64,000 bases of DNA from Udeniomyces pyricola. Taxonomy: Eukaryota; Basidiomycota; Tremellomycetes; Cystofilobasidiales; Mrakiaceae. Each line of letters begins with the position of its first letter. Position 1 is the stretch's first letter. The DNA is taken from the NCBI GenBank assembly GCA_039545295.1, contig BCIK01000015.1, positions 124,001 through 188,000 of the forward strand, written 5' to 3'. The notes under the pieces were generated by a model. That model was not told the DNA's origin. It saw nothing but the letters and a program-made list of their open reading frames with translations, and searched no databases. Positions 38,801 to 48,639 of this stretch are shown here, one piece after another. The position numbers and the translations under genes are program-made.

Positions 38801-40536
38801 TGTACGTCAATTTGCTATCCTCGTAGTGCAGCTGATTTGTCCGATGGGCGGCTGGTTTTATTAATTTTGACCATACCCAAACACCTTACTTGCATAGCTC
38901 CCAGCTCTCTGTCTCAACGGAACGTTAACGACATCGTCGATTCCGTGCAGAGTCAATCCACCGTTCCGTCCTTGTCGCCTACCGCCATGGACGTGGACGA
39001 CCATCCAGCTGAAACCTTGGCCTCGAGACTAAGAAGTCAAGCCCGGCCACAAGAAGGAAATGATAGGCCCCATGCATCGATACGCCATGCATCTTCCAAG
39101 AAACCAAGGGCGAAACCCAACGTGGCTGACGGACTCGGAACAGTTTGGCTTGAGTGCTGGTTAGTCGGCGGATTGTCTCGCTTGCCGCCTTCAGTCTCCA
39201 TTGACTTCCCACTAATCTCGTCACCTGCCACTGATTCCCTAGGTGCCTTGACAAAGACGCGGATGCGGGCTCGGTTGCGTGCGATGGCAAGGATTGTTTA
39301 CGGGACATGCACTTTTGGTCTAGTATTCTGGCTCTCACTTTACCCATCTACTTCCTTCCGCCAAACAAGCCGGTACGAGCCTCAAATTGATGTGGCTCGC
39401 TTTCGTTCTTCATTTCGTATCCGCAGGTGCTGTGGTGGAAAGTCTGATGCCGACTTCCATGGCGACTTCCTCTGCCCTAGCTGTCGAATCCGTCAAGACC
39501 CGAGGACCGAGAACTGGACCGAGGCCGATTACGCTGATGCTCTAACCAAGTTTCGAGGTCTTGCCCTGTTTCGGTATGGTGCTCACGACTTGAATTTTTG
39601 GCAAGATGGCGTTGCTTTGGTATGATGTCTATAACTTCCTGTTATTTGCCTCTCATACATCCAGACGAACGATTCGGGTCGTCTTTGACGAGAGTCTCCC
39701 TAAGACTCTCCCTGCCCTGTCCAAGCGCCTTTGTACGTCAACCAAGGCCTAGATAAGAATGGCTCACAGTTGTCGATCGTGCTGATACTTGGTCCTTACA
39801 TCGATAACAGCTTGCAGCACTGCTGATGCACGAATGGTCATTCTGAGATTAGAGTCTGAAGGCACGTCATCCTCAACCGAATCCCACAGTAGTTGTCTTT
39901 GGTTAGTGTGCGTGATTACTCACATGTAAGGGAGCGATTGAACTCTGTTCATGCGACCCAGGCTTTATCTCCCGTGTCGACGAGCGATCGGCCTCGAACT
40001 TTGTCTCCAACAAGATTCGTGCCGTATCTAAAGCATACAAGGTCAACAGCACGCCTTCGATGATCCGAGCAGCAGACGTCTACTTTAATCGGAGCAACAC
40101 TTCTGTAGAAGATGAGGCCATGGGACTCTCAACCAAACCTCACCCTTACGACGACAGGATGAATGAGGACGCAGGCGTATCAGTTACAGATGCGTATGCG
40201 GGGACTTTTAACAACGCGGTTTCGCTCTCTCGATCCGCTCTCAGAACAACTCTCGATCCCTTGCACCAACATTCTCACTCTTTGCCGGCCAACACTCAGC
40301 TGGATTTTCAGACGCAGTACACGCCTAAAGCCTTGGCTGATCTCTCCAGTCGCCCACCATCAGAAAAAATCAACGCTGCAGCGAGGCAAGGTGACGCGGC
40401 GACACACACGCCTTTGGCCTCGCCACCCAAGCGCAAGACGCTCAAGGATATCCTTGAACTTGCCGAGGAATCGTCGACAAGTCGCAAGAAGCCGAGAACG
40501 GCAACTGTTTTGGGCGTCGACTTGGGACATTACTAA
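35864..40536 (+). CDS. HOP1: Meiotic chromosome-axis HORMA protein Hop1
   Basis: Twenty-two exons give 909 residues with no frame breaks: 35864-35887, 36057-36196, 36304-36432, 36531-36561, 36650-36682, 36777-36809, 36891-36910, 37005-37128, 37210-37278, 37356-37367, 37453-37544, 37631-37720, 37803-37832, 37909-38126, 38234-38532, 38594-38801, 38898-39159, 39243-39317, 39427-39573, 39665-39732, 39811-39861, 39962-40536. Hop1 assembles on meiotic axes and promotes homologue-directed recombination. The HORMA domain fills about residues 30-270 (SLAVIHTLLQSSLGCITYLR, GLLPEDNF, YLRSLVISVYL, ETYTFNFAYHEI, NLILMTQTLADLPRKRCATF, LFYQDNVPDDYEAPGF). An SQ/TQ cluster lies at about 450-550. A PHD-like finger lies at about 597-650 (LECWCLDKDADAG, DMHFWCCGG, GDFLCPSC), then a predicted helical segment. 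The tail is basic. Two introns (36683-36776, 39862-39961) use GC donors. Identity is strong; exact microexon edges are inferred. Confidence 0.92.
36891..36910 (+). other. HOP1: 20-nt internal exon of HOP1
   Basis: Flanked by an 81-nt and a 94-nt intron (acceptor AAACGAAAAG, donor GTAAGT). It encodes DMDNPS plus part of Asn and links SVYL to VIETYTFNF in the HORMA core. Without it the loop would be shorter and the frame lost. Confidence 0.75.
37356..37367 (+). other. HOP1: 12-nt internal exon of HOP1
   Basis: Four codons (SLLR) between CTCTGCAG and GTGAGG, phase 0 on both sides. Inclusion gives VKKSVKSLLRNLILMTQTL, matching the conserved HORMA helix; skipping would delete four residues without a frameshift. 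Confidence 0.8.
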
Positions 40537-41238
40537 AAAAAAAAAAAAGTTTCCGATACTCTGACGTGCTGAACCTAGCTTGCTTTTGCTTATGCCCAGT
40601 CATGATTGCTAACCATATCATCGACTGTGTTCCTCTGCTACATCTGTGCTACTATCCTCCTCCTCCCGCCCCCTTCGTGTTTTCCATTGCTTACTTCTAA
40701 TCGAACTTACTCATGAGTACTGACCTTACTACCGCGTTTCGTACTCTGAACCATACTTGCTTTGACATTATCTGTTATACTGCCATATCGCTATATGATC
40801 GTCCGCCATCAATAACCCCCCCGCTTCACTATCCATCGCTAGCCCGTTCATGTGCTTCCTTCCATCCCAATGCCAACGTATGTCAGCTAGTCAACGACAC
40901 TCGTTCTTCGGTTCTTTCTTCTGAATCTCTGCCTCCAGCTGCTCTTGTGTTTTATCTAGGTTGCTTGACTGTTCTCAGTCGCTTGTGCCAAGTCTGCTAT
41001 ATTCTCTCCACGATTTCCCTTGTCATCTTTCAGCCTTGATGATGTTATGTTCAATGATCCAACGCCATGACTTTGCCCCGCAACGCGTTACCGTCTATTG
41101 GTTTTTTTTCTTTCCTTTCTTTTTCTTTCTTTCCGGAACTCCCTCAGATCTGTGGATGAGTGAGATGGTTGTTCACGCTGGATTGACCTCACCAGCGACG
41201 AATCTAGAACTGCACACACGGTGTAGTAAATCGTCATA
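40537..41238. other. Convergent intergenic region after HOP1
   Basis: About 700 nt between HOP1 and the next minus-strand gene. Begins with a poly-A run just past the HOP1 stop (40536-40548) and is pyrimidine-rich (CTTT repeats around 41101-41135). No gene seen. Confidence 0.6.
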
Positions 41239-42617
41239 TCATCGACTCTCTCCATTTTCTCTCATTGAAGTGAAAATTGAGCGGTCTGACACCAAACGAT
41301 CGTCTCGTCCCGACCAAAAGCTATCTCCATGCTCTCCTGACACGGCACCTACCAAAGCTTCGACATTGACTAACCCCAATGCGTTCCTCCCATTTGTTGG
41401 AACCTCATCCTCCCACGATTTCATCATGATGGGTCTCACCCTCTCGACCCCTTCCAGTCTTTGCTCGCTCCCGAGAGTCAACGGGAACGTTCGCGGTGTC
41501 GTTGAGATCTGGGATCGTTGAGGAGTGGGAGTTGGGGAGAGGAGTCGACGACCGAACGGAGGTCTCGGTTGGCCGAACGATCGGGTTGGTGAAGAAGTTA
41601 AGGGCATGGGTGAAGAAGGGAGGGTGGAGAGTCGACGTCGTTTGAGGTTGGGACCGCCGGTGGGTGGTAAGGCGGTTGGAGGGAGGGGTTCGTCGAATGG
41701 AGTGTGAGAGGAATGGAGTGATGAGGAACGAATGGGATCGGAGGAACGAATGGGATCGATGGAACAGAGGTGAATGGATTCGCATGATAGGGACCGTGAT
41801 GATGATGATGATGATGATGGGGGAAACGATGAGAGAGACGATGGAGGTGAGAGTACAGGGGATGAGAGGAAGAAATCGAGAGGAGAATGATACGGTACCG
41901 AGGCAAGGTGGAGGATGGGAGATTCGGGCGTCGATGGGGGTGTATCCATGGTCGAACGCATCGCTGTGGCTTGAGATTCAGCTGAAGTGTCGCAAAGCAA
42001 TAGAAGATTTCGTTGATGATGGTAGAACAAACCAGGAAGAAGGGTAGCTGACGTTGAATCGATGGGGTTGTCGATGCCCAGAGCTTCAGCTGCCGCAGCT
42101 AAATGGCAATATTGCGAAGGATGCCGAGTAGGGTCCCAGGTGTCCAAAGCTGGTGTGACGTCGTCTTCGTCCTGGATGCACCCTTTTCGTTTCTATGGAT
42201 CATGGAAGAAGAAGCGACAAGGAGCAGGAAAGGCAAGGTTGATCCCACATGTCAGTTTACTTGTGGTTGACGTAACGAGATGCTCACGTGCCTCCATATC
42301 ATCTGGAGTAATGCAAGGAAGTCATCGGCCTTCGCCGACCATGGCACAAGAACGGCGAGAAAATATACCATCCCACGGCAGTGCGTCGATGAGGGGAGAT
42401 GATTAAAGGATGAAATAGTACTTACTTGAGTAGACGGCTCATTCAAGCTCAGTAATAGGGACCCGGAGGAGGGATGCATGTTCGAAGAAGATGTAGTACT
42501 CGAACGAGGAAGCCGGCCGAGTGCGGGAGTCTGGAGAAAGCGCGTAGGCGATGTCGTCGAGGATGTCACGCCTGTAGGGGTGTGGCCTTGAGTGGTACAG
42601 GAGAGTTTAATGTGCAT
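41239..42617 (-). CDS. Unrecognised Ser/Pro-rich protein with a 15-nt internal exon
   Basis: Three minus-strand exons (42426-42617, 42288-42302, 41239-42192) give 386 residues; all are phase 0. The N-terminus contains TSPTRFLQTPALGRLPRSST. The 15-nt exon encodes MIWRH and leads into KRKGCIQDEDDVTPALDTWD and PTRHPSQYCHLAAAAEALGI, the most protein-like part. After residue 140 it becomes a low-complexity Ser/Pro tract with repeated DPIRSS units and a basic LKRRRLST motif that could be a nuclear signal. The many Ser-Pro and Thr-Pro pairs suggest regulation by proline-directed kinases (inference). I do not recognise the family. The middle exon rests on splice signals and frame only. Confidence 0.6.
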
Positions 42618-44040
42618 TTTAGATGTCGTCTGGGGATTGTATCAGAGGGGCCAATGGACAAGGGAGAGCCAACAAGTGAGGAGATGGTGGGGTGATGGAA
42701 AGGAAGGAAGGGCTCACCTTACCTTCCCGCCTTTGAACGACGACAAAGTTTCTGTCATGCACTAAGCATGATGACCGAGGCCGAAAGCCATGGATAGAAG
42801 ATGTCAGATGATCTTGAGCCCGAGGTCATGCTATCGGTCATCACGGGCTCCTACGGCTATCGTGAGCGAGATAGAAAAGACGCAGGACCATGCTACGTTA
42901 CAAGTGATCAATGCAAAGGGAATTGCAGGCCGAGTCTAGTCCGAGTCGCAGATTAGATTGAACGTCCTCCTGCAGGCCCTGGATCGACCCTGTGAAGTCA
43001 CACGTAAACATAAACACACACACACACTGCGTGTCATGAATGGACCTCAAGTTCCCTACGGCGAAATATACTTTAGTCGGTCGCGGTCGAGCGGTCGTCC
43101 GACCACGTATCAGATCGAGGGTGAACTGAAAGCGAAACCAATTAACGGTACGGTCTTCAAACAGTCGACGACGCGGTCCGGTCACCGCGCTGAGCGAGTG
43201 ATGACTCATGACTGTGATCGCGATCAATGCGTATCAATGTTCCTTCACGACGTTTATGCTGTCGAAAGCGTCGAAGCTTCAAAAAGCTTGGCAGGAACAC
43301 CCAATCTCCTAGGTGTCCGACAACCCCGAAGTGGCCGACGTTACTGATAGGGGAATTTAGCAGATCAAGGAAGGAGAGTCGAGAGGGAAGATCGAACCAG
43401 CGGTTGGGATCAGGGATCGAGTGAGACGAATTAAGCAGGAGAAACGACTGAGCGCTGTGTGAGGTCTGGAATTCTGACAGGTCGTCGTCGGTTCACCCTC
43501 GACGGGAAGGGGGAGAAGATATTACACCATGCATCGATCATCCAATATCGATGGTCAAAGTGAAGATGGTGGTTTTAGATGGTTCAGCTGTCCATGTTAT
43601 GATCAAAAAAGAAAAAAAAAAAAGAAAAAAAAACCCTCCTAGCTTTTCGTGCCTCTCGTTCGTTTTCCCGCTTTGCGTACTTCTGCTCCAATCGAAGTAC
43701 GGAGTATACAGCGCGGGACAGAATAGCAGAGGGCTTACTAGTACTGTTACCGGCTGACCGGATCGGAGACCGGTTCTCCGCGTGATCTCATGGCTTTCCT
43801 TCTTCGATTTTCATCAAATTCGATCTTTCAAGCTTCAAGCTCAGCAAACACACCTGTCGTACAACGACCGACGTCCGACCCTGGGCCGATCAAGTATCAA
43901 AAAGATGACCGATGATCGAGCAGAACCCGGCCAACGTAGAAAACGAACAAACCTTGTTTATAAAGAGGCAGAATTGCTTAGTGAGACCCAGGTCAATGCA
44001 CCGGAATAAAAATATAAAAAAAAATTCTCTCAACGTCATT

Positions 44041-44064
44041 GATCGGATCGGATCGGATCGATCG
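44041..44064. repeat. GATCG tandem repeat
   Basis: Four to five GATCG units. GATCGGATC-type sequence recurs nearby at 45060-45140. Directly visible. Confidence 0.85.
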
Positions 44065-44641
44065 TTGACCTGCAAACGTTTCCAACAATCGACTTGATCC
44101 GACCTACCTGCACATTCATGAACCAGGCGCTCGCCGTATATATGCATGGATACTATATAAGCCACCAGATGTTATGATCCAAAACAGGATCGTGTTGGAA
44201 CCTTACTGGAATAGTATTCTCAGATGTACATTATATAATATGATCGAGAACCACCGGCACGACTAGTGTACTACGTAGCCGTGGGCGATGATCATATTTA
44301 TGTGTCACGTCATTTACGTACCCACGCATCATCATCGTCATCAGCTTGATGGACGAATCATTCGATCATCTACCGTAAACTTCCTTCGCAGATTTCTCTG
44401 GTTGCCTCTAGTCTCTGGGATCGAACTTTGTTAGCTGGTGTAGATACGTATATATATATGTCATCGATTTTGATGCAGGTTGTCGGGTCGGGTCTAATGG
44501 AAATCTTACCATGGTGATTTTGATGCAGGCCCACGCATGGATCATATATGTTCTCGGACCGGTTCGTCTGACGATCACAGGGTGTGTCAAGAGAAACCAC
44601 TGTCAATGCATACTACTGTACTAAGTACATACAGCCCTTGG

Positions 44642-44661
44642 GTACGTAGTACGTACGTAGC
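44642..44661. repeat. GTACGTA repeat block
   Basis: Overlapping GTACGTA and ACGTAC units forming a short self-complementary block within the gene-poor region. Directly visible. Confidence 0.7.
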
Positions 44662-45897
44662 GCGGAGTAATTATATATGTCTCAGTCTGACCACTAATGA
44701 GACGCATTGTTGAATCCTGACTTCAACGTGCCGCGTGTTTGTGCTGGATACAATCCCTAAGAAAGACATCGAAGGGGGAAAGTGGGGTCCTCTTGCACAT
44801 ATTTCCCGTTCGCGAGGGGGATGAGAGTGAAATCAAGGGCAACGATGAGGGAATATATATATATATATGGGGGATTAAGAGGGCAGAAGGAGGGGGGGGG
44901 GAGGCATCTTCCCCCTTCGCTATCTTTCTAGGGATACACCTCGGCCAACTGATTTCAAGTTTGCTATATATGATGAACGATGCCCGAGAAAAAGGTCGCC
45001 CCGGGTCGATCGACGTCGAGGGCTCTCACGGGCCGCGGCGGATTTGCTGTATGATCACGTCTCAAGATCGGATCAAGGGAGCAAGGAGATTTGATCCACT
45101 GGATTACAAAATAGGTTCCGAACTTCGGATCTTCGGATCGGGGGATTTAATCCGAGACTTGTTAATTGTTCTCTGTGCATTCGAAACGGTTTATCACGCG
45201 TTGATGATCACACTCAAGATCGGATGACATACATGCATGCGTGCAAGGGTACGTATCGTACTACTAGATACATTGACATGATGCATCGATCCACGTCGAC
45301 ACCCAAATCATCGATCAAGATGCCAAGACGTCCCCTTGATATAATAATAGCCTGTTGTGCGACACTTTGGATCGATCAGGAACAGATGCACGATCATTCG
45401 AAGGGTGATGCGGACCAAGGTCAACTTATCATAGGACCAAGGACCTCATTCCTCGGTCCTGCTATATAATCTCACGCTATGGTTGGAAATTCAAGATATA
45501 TAGCATGGTCTTAGGGATGACAACTGGCTCTGCGCGCTCCGTTTGAAGCCAACCCTTTACAATTTTTCTTTTTGGTCACTGATGTCGATAGCATGAGTGA
45601 TCGAGATTTTCTATTCAGAATTCAAGTAGATTCACCCTTCTTGATTACAGGTGCAGCATACTCCGCAAGAAAAAAAACAAAAAAAAAACAAAACAAAAAA
45701 AACCCCTCATGTCTTTTAGATCCTCGATCCTCATAACCAGCCTCGTATGTCGAGCTGAAAAAGCCTAGTACCAATGACTATCTCATATATATATATATAT
45801 CCCGTCAATTAGCTATTGCTCCTATTACTACTGCGCGCTGCTGCTGGTGTTGGCGTTTACCACTGCAGGAATCAGACTTCCCTGCGGCGCCACGTGA

Positions 45898-47652
45898 TCA
45901 AGCCACCACGATCGTCCACCTCGACACCTGTCCCTCCCGTCGCATCTCCAAACCAAGACCAACGTTTAGAACCCCTCCGGCAATCTCCCGACTTGCCTCA
46001 TGTCCGACCCTCTCAAGCCTGCGACTGCGTCCTGATACCTCCTCCCCATCCGGTTCCAACGTCGGTGGTGCGCCTAACCTTCTCCCCAACTCCTCCTTGG
46101 CCAACCGAGCGTCTTCCTTGAAGACCCTGATCCGAACGGGTCCGTCCCATTCGACGTCAAACAGCCCGAGATGGACGAGGAACGCGAGCCGCGTCGGGAT
46201 GGATCGGTTGCTCCGGCGGGTGAGATCGTAAGTGAGAGAGAGCACCTTGCGAGGGGGCTTTGACGTCGATATGACTCTTGATGAAGATAATGGGAACGAT
46301 GCACCAACGACAGCTTGATTCATCCCCAAATTGCCATCATGGTCGTTATTTTGGGTACCGTTACCAATCGGGCCGGTCTCGGTCCTACTCCCCGGACCTC
46401 CATCATCATCAGCAGCAGCATGAGCAGCGACCGCAGCAGCAAGAGTCCGACGATTCGCCATCGGCGACTGATCCTTCGGATCGACGCAAAGGAACGATTT
46501 CTTCTCCCAAATGATCTCCGTATCCAACTCGAGGGACCTCAACGCCGTCCATTCCTTGGGGATCAACTCCCAAAACGAGCGATCGGCATCGTCGGTGGTG
46601 GTATTCCATTGGGGACCCCTCGCCTGCATGATCATTATCATCATCCTCATTTGTTCCGACGATGGTTGGTTCTGATGGATGCCGGAACAATGGGCGATAC
46701 TAGCCGCCACGTTCTGATGATGGCGGGCGGTCGAAAAGACGAGGCTTGTTGGGTTGAAAAGAGGGAAGTATAGCGAGACAAAGGTGTAGATGTTCATGAG
46801 CTGGAGAGGAACCCAGTGGGTTCCTCGATCCCCCTCGGGAAGATGATGATGGGTTGGGATCCAAGGATTGAACAAGGGACGGATGATGAGGACGTTGAGG
46901 ACCTGGACCGAAGGATAGAGGTGATGGATCGGAGGAATGGAACGCGATGGCGCAGATCGATAGATGCCGATGAAGCTTGTGGATGTCGGTTCCTGCAGAG
47001 AGATGACTGGTGGTGGATGATGATTCAGGCTAACGGCGTCCCCGGTTTCCGCTGTTGTGACAGGTTCGGATCGAGATATTGGGGGATCGCCGAGGATCAG
47101 GGTGAGGGTGTGGATCTTGTCCAGGGAGAGACTGGGGAAGAACGGTCGGAGTCGTGGAAAATCGGATTGGATCTTTGGGTCGTATCACGATGAAAGAAAC
47201 GAAAGAAAACAAACAGAAAGACAAAGAGACTAAGCGTCAACGAAACGAACCAAGGCGAGAACGTTGGATGGACTTGATGAGATGATAAGAGAACACAGAT
47301 GATTGAGAGCTTGCATGGCGCAGCTGCGCCATGCTGCCCCATCTTGGTGACACATATAGCTTGCACGCCGCCTCTCTTGAGTTCTCACCTTTGCATGCCT
47401 CTCCTCCAACATCCTCGGACTCCAGATCCGAACGACCCGATACAGTAAAGGCAAGCAAAGTTCCAAGAAGTTAAACGAGCACCGGCAGAGCGACGTCAGC
47501 GTCGCCAGATCGGCTTGGGCAAAGATCTCGAGGTGGAGTTCCGGAGGGAGGGCCGCGAGAGCGGATGTCAATTGCAACGGGTCCATGCGGGGTGAAGCAG
47601 ATGGTTTGGATGAAGGTGGCGAAGATGATGGGGAGCTGGTTTGGCGAGACAT
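45898..47652 (-). CDS. F-box protein
   Basis: Two minus-strand exons (47389-47652 and 45898-47172) give 512 residues with a phase-0 junction. The F-box is near residues 30-75: LAALPPELHLEIFAQADLAT and SLCRCSFNFLELCLPLLYRV. Such domains bind Skp1 and recruit substrates to SCF ubiquitin ligases. The rest resembles the poorly conserved C-terminal part of fungal F-box proteins (LDKIHTLTLILGDPP, then a His/Met/Asp-rich middle and a charged end). No LRR or WD repeats are visible. The 216-nt intron contains the open stretch QALNHLCSLIISSSPSNVLA, so part of it may be an extra exon; it also holds a 22-bp perfect palindrome. An upstream in-frame extension to 47748 lacks an ATG, so ATG 47652 is used. 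Confidence 0.75.
47313..47334. repeat. 22-bp perfect palindrome
   Basis: Half-site GCATGGCGCAG is followed immediately by its exact reverse complement. It sits inside the intron (or an unrecognised exon) of the F-box gene. Confidence 0.9.
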
Positions 47653-48639
47653 TGGGGATGTACTTTGGGTGGATTGGTCAATGGGAGTGGATATTGGATG
47701 AGTGATGGTTCGGTGAAGAGCAAGGGTAAAACGATCGGGCGTCTGCAATCAGTTAGTTACTGCAATTTGTCATCAGGCGGCCACGGCCCGGTCTCGTGAT
47801 GTTTATGTGGGCGGTTCACATGCTCACATGTTCATCCGACCACCGAAGCCAACTGAATCGGAACTAAGCTGAGAGCTCGCGTTGGGCGTGTCAAATCGTA
47901 CTTATACGAGTACACGGTGTTTGTACGATACGTCAAAAAAGAAGAGCGTCATCACATCTTCATCACGTACGAAAGAAAGGGAGAAGAAGAAGGAGAACAG
48001 AAAAAAAAAGGCACAATCGAACGAACGAATGGACGAACGGAAAGGAAGAGATCGACATATTAGAGAAACAAACAAACGAACGAAAGGAAAGATCAGCGAA
48101 AGACATAGTAGGAAAAAAAGGGTTAGCTATCGTACGGTAGTCATGAGAATATCGATCGGTCGATTGAAGGCTAAGATGAACAAGGTGACAGCGGCATGAT
48201 ATGTGTGTACGTGAGGAAAAGGGGAGAGGAAAAAAGGAAAGGGGGGGGGGGGTGACTAGTGGTTTATCAGCTTCGATGGCAATCAACGGAAAGAGTTGAC
48301 TAGAAAGAAAAGATTAACGAATCGATAATCATGTGGGACGTCTAAGAAGAGCTAGAGACAGGTGGGATCTCAGAGGAAGAAACTCGAAATGTGATTGGCG
48401 TAGGAAAAAAAAAATCCCAGGCAAAAAAGGGGCAAACAAGAAAAGAACAAAAATGTCGATTCCAAAGTGAAACGAAAGGGGAAAGGGAAAAGCAAAGGAT
48501 GAGGGGGCGGGGATGCACGAGGAAACGAGATAGAAGCAAAGATCAAACATGAGAAAATGGAGAAAACCCGTAACTACAGCGACAATGACTCCTTGCGAAA
48601 CCTCCTTCCCCCCTTGGTCTTTTTGTTCTTTTCTCACTT
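47653..48639. other. Intergenic region between the F-box and SAPS genes
   Basis: About 990 nt: the F-box gene promoter on the left and the SAPS gene 3' end on the right. A/G-rich with GAAC/GAAA-type repeats (47980-48110) and a poly-G run at 48240-48252. No gene seen. Confidence 0.6.

Larger units (their letters stand above)
42618..45897. other. Gene-poor 3.3-kb region with short tandem repeats
   Basis: Upstream of the Ser/Pro-rich gene and downstream of the F-box gene. I tested the open frames here (42958-43347, 43782-44009, 44739-45227); none has family motifs or splice continuity. The region has GATCG and GTACGTA repeats, many ATATAT stretches and A-rich runs at 45668-45702. Confidence 0.6.

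Noticed and set aside
43380..43420. GGTTCGATC on the minus strand as a tRNA T-loop
   Set aside because: The flanking bases do not form the T-stem or acceptor stem.
44739..45227. 162-codon open frame on + in the gene-poor block
   Set aside because: No recognisable motif, compositionally odd (IYIYIW from an AT microsatellite) and no splice-consistent extension.
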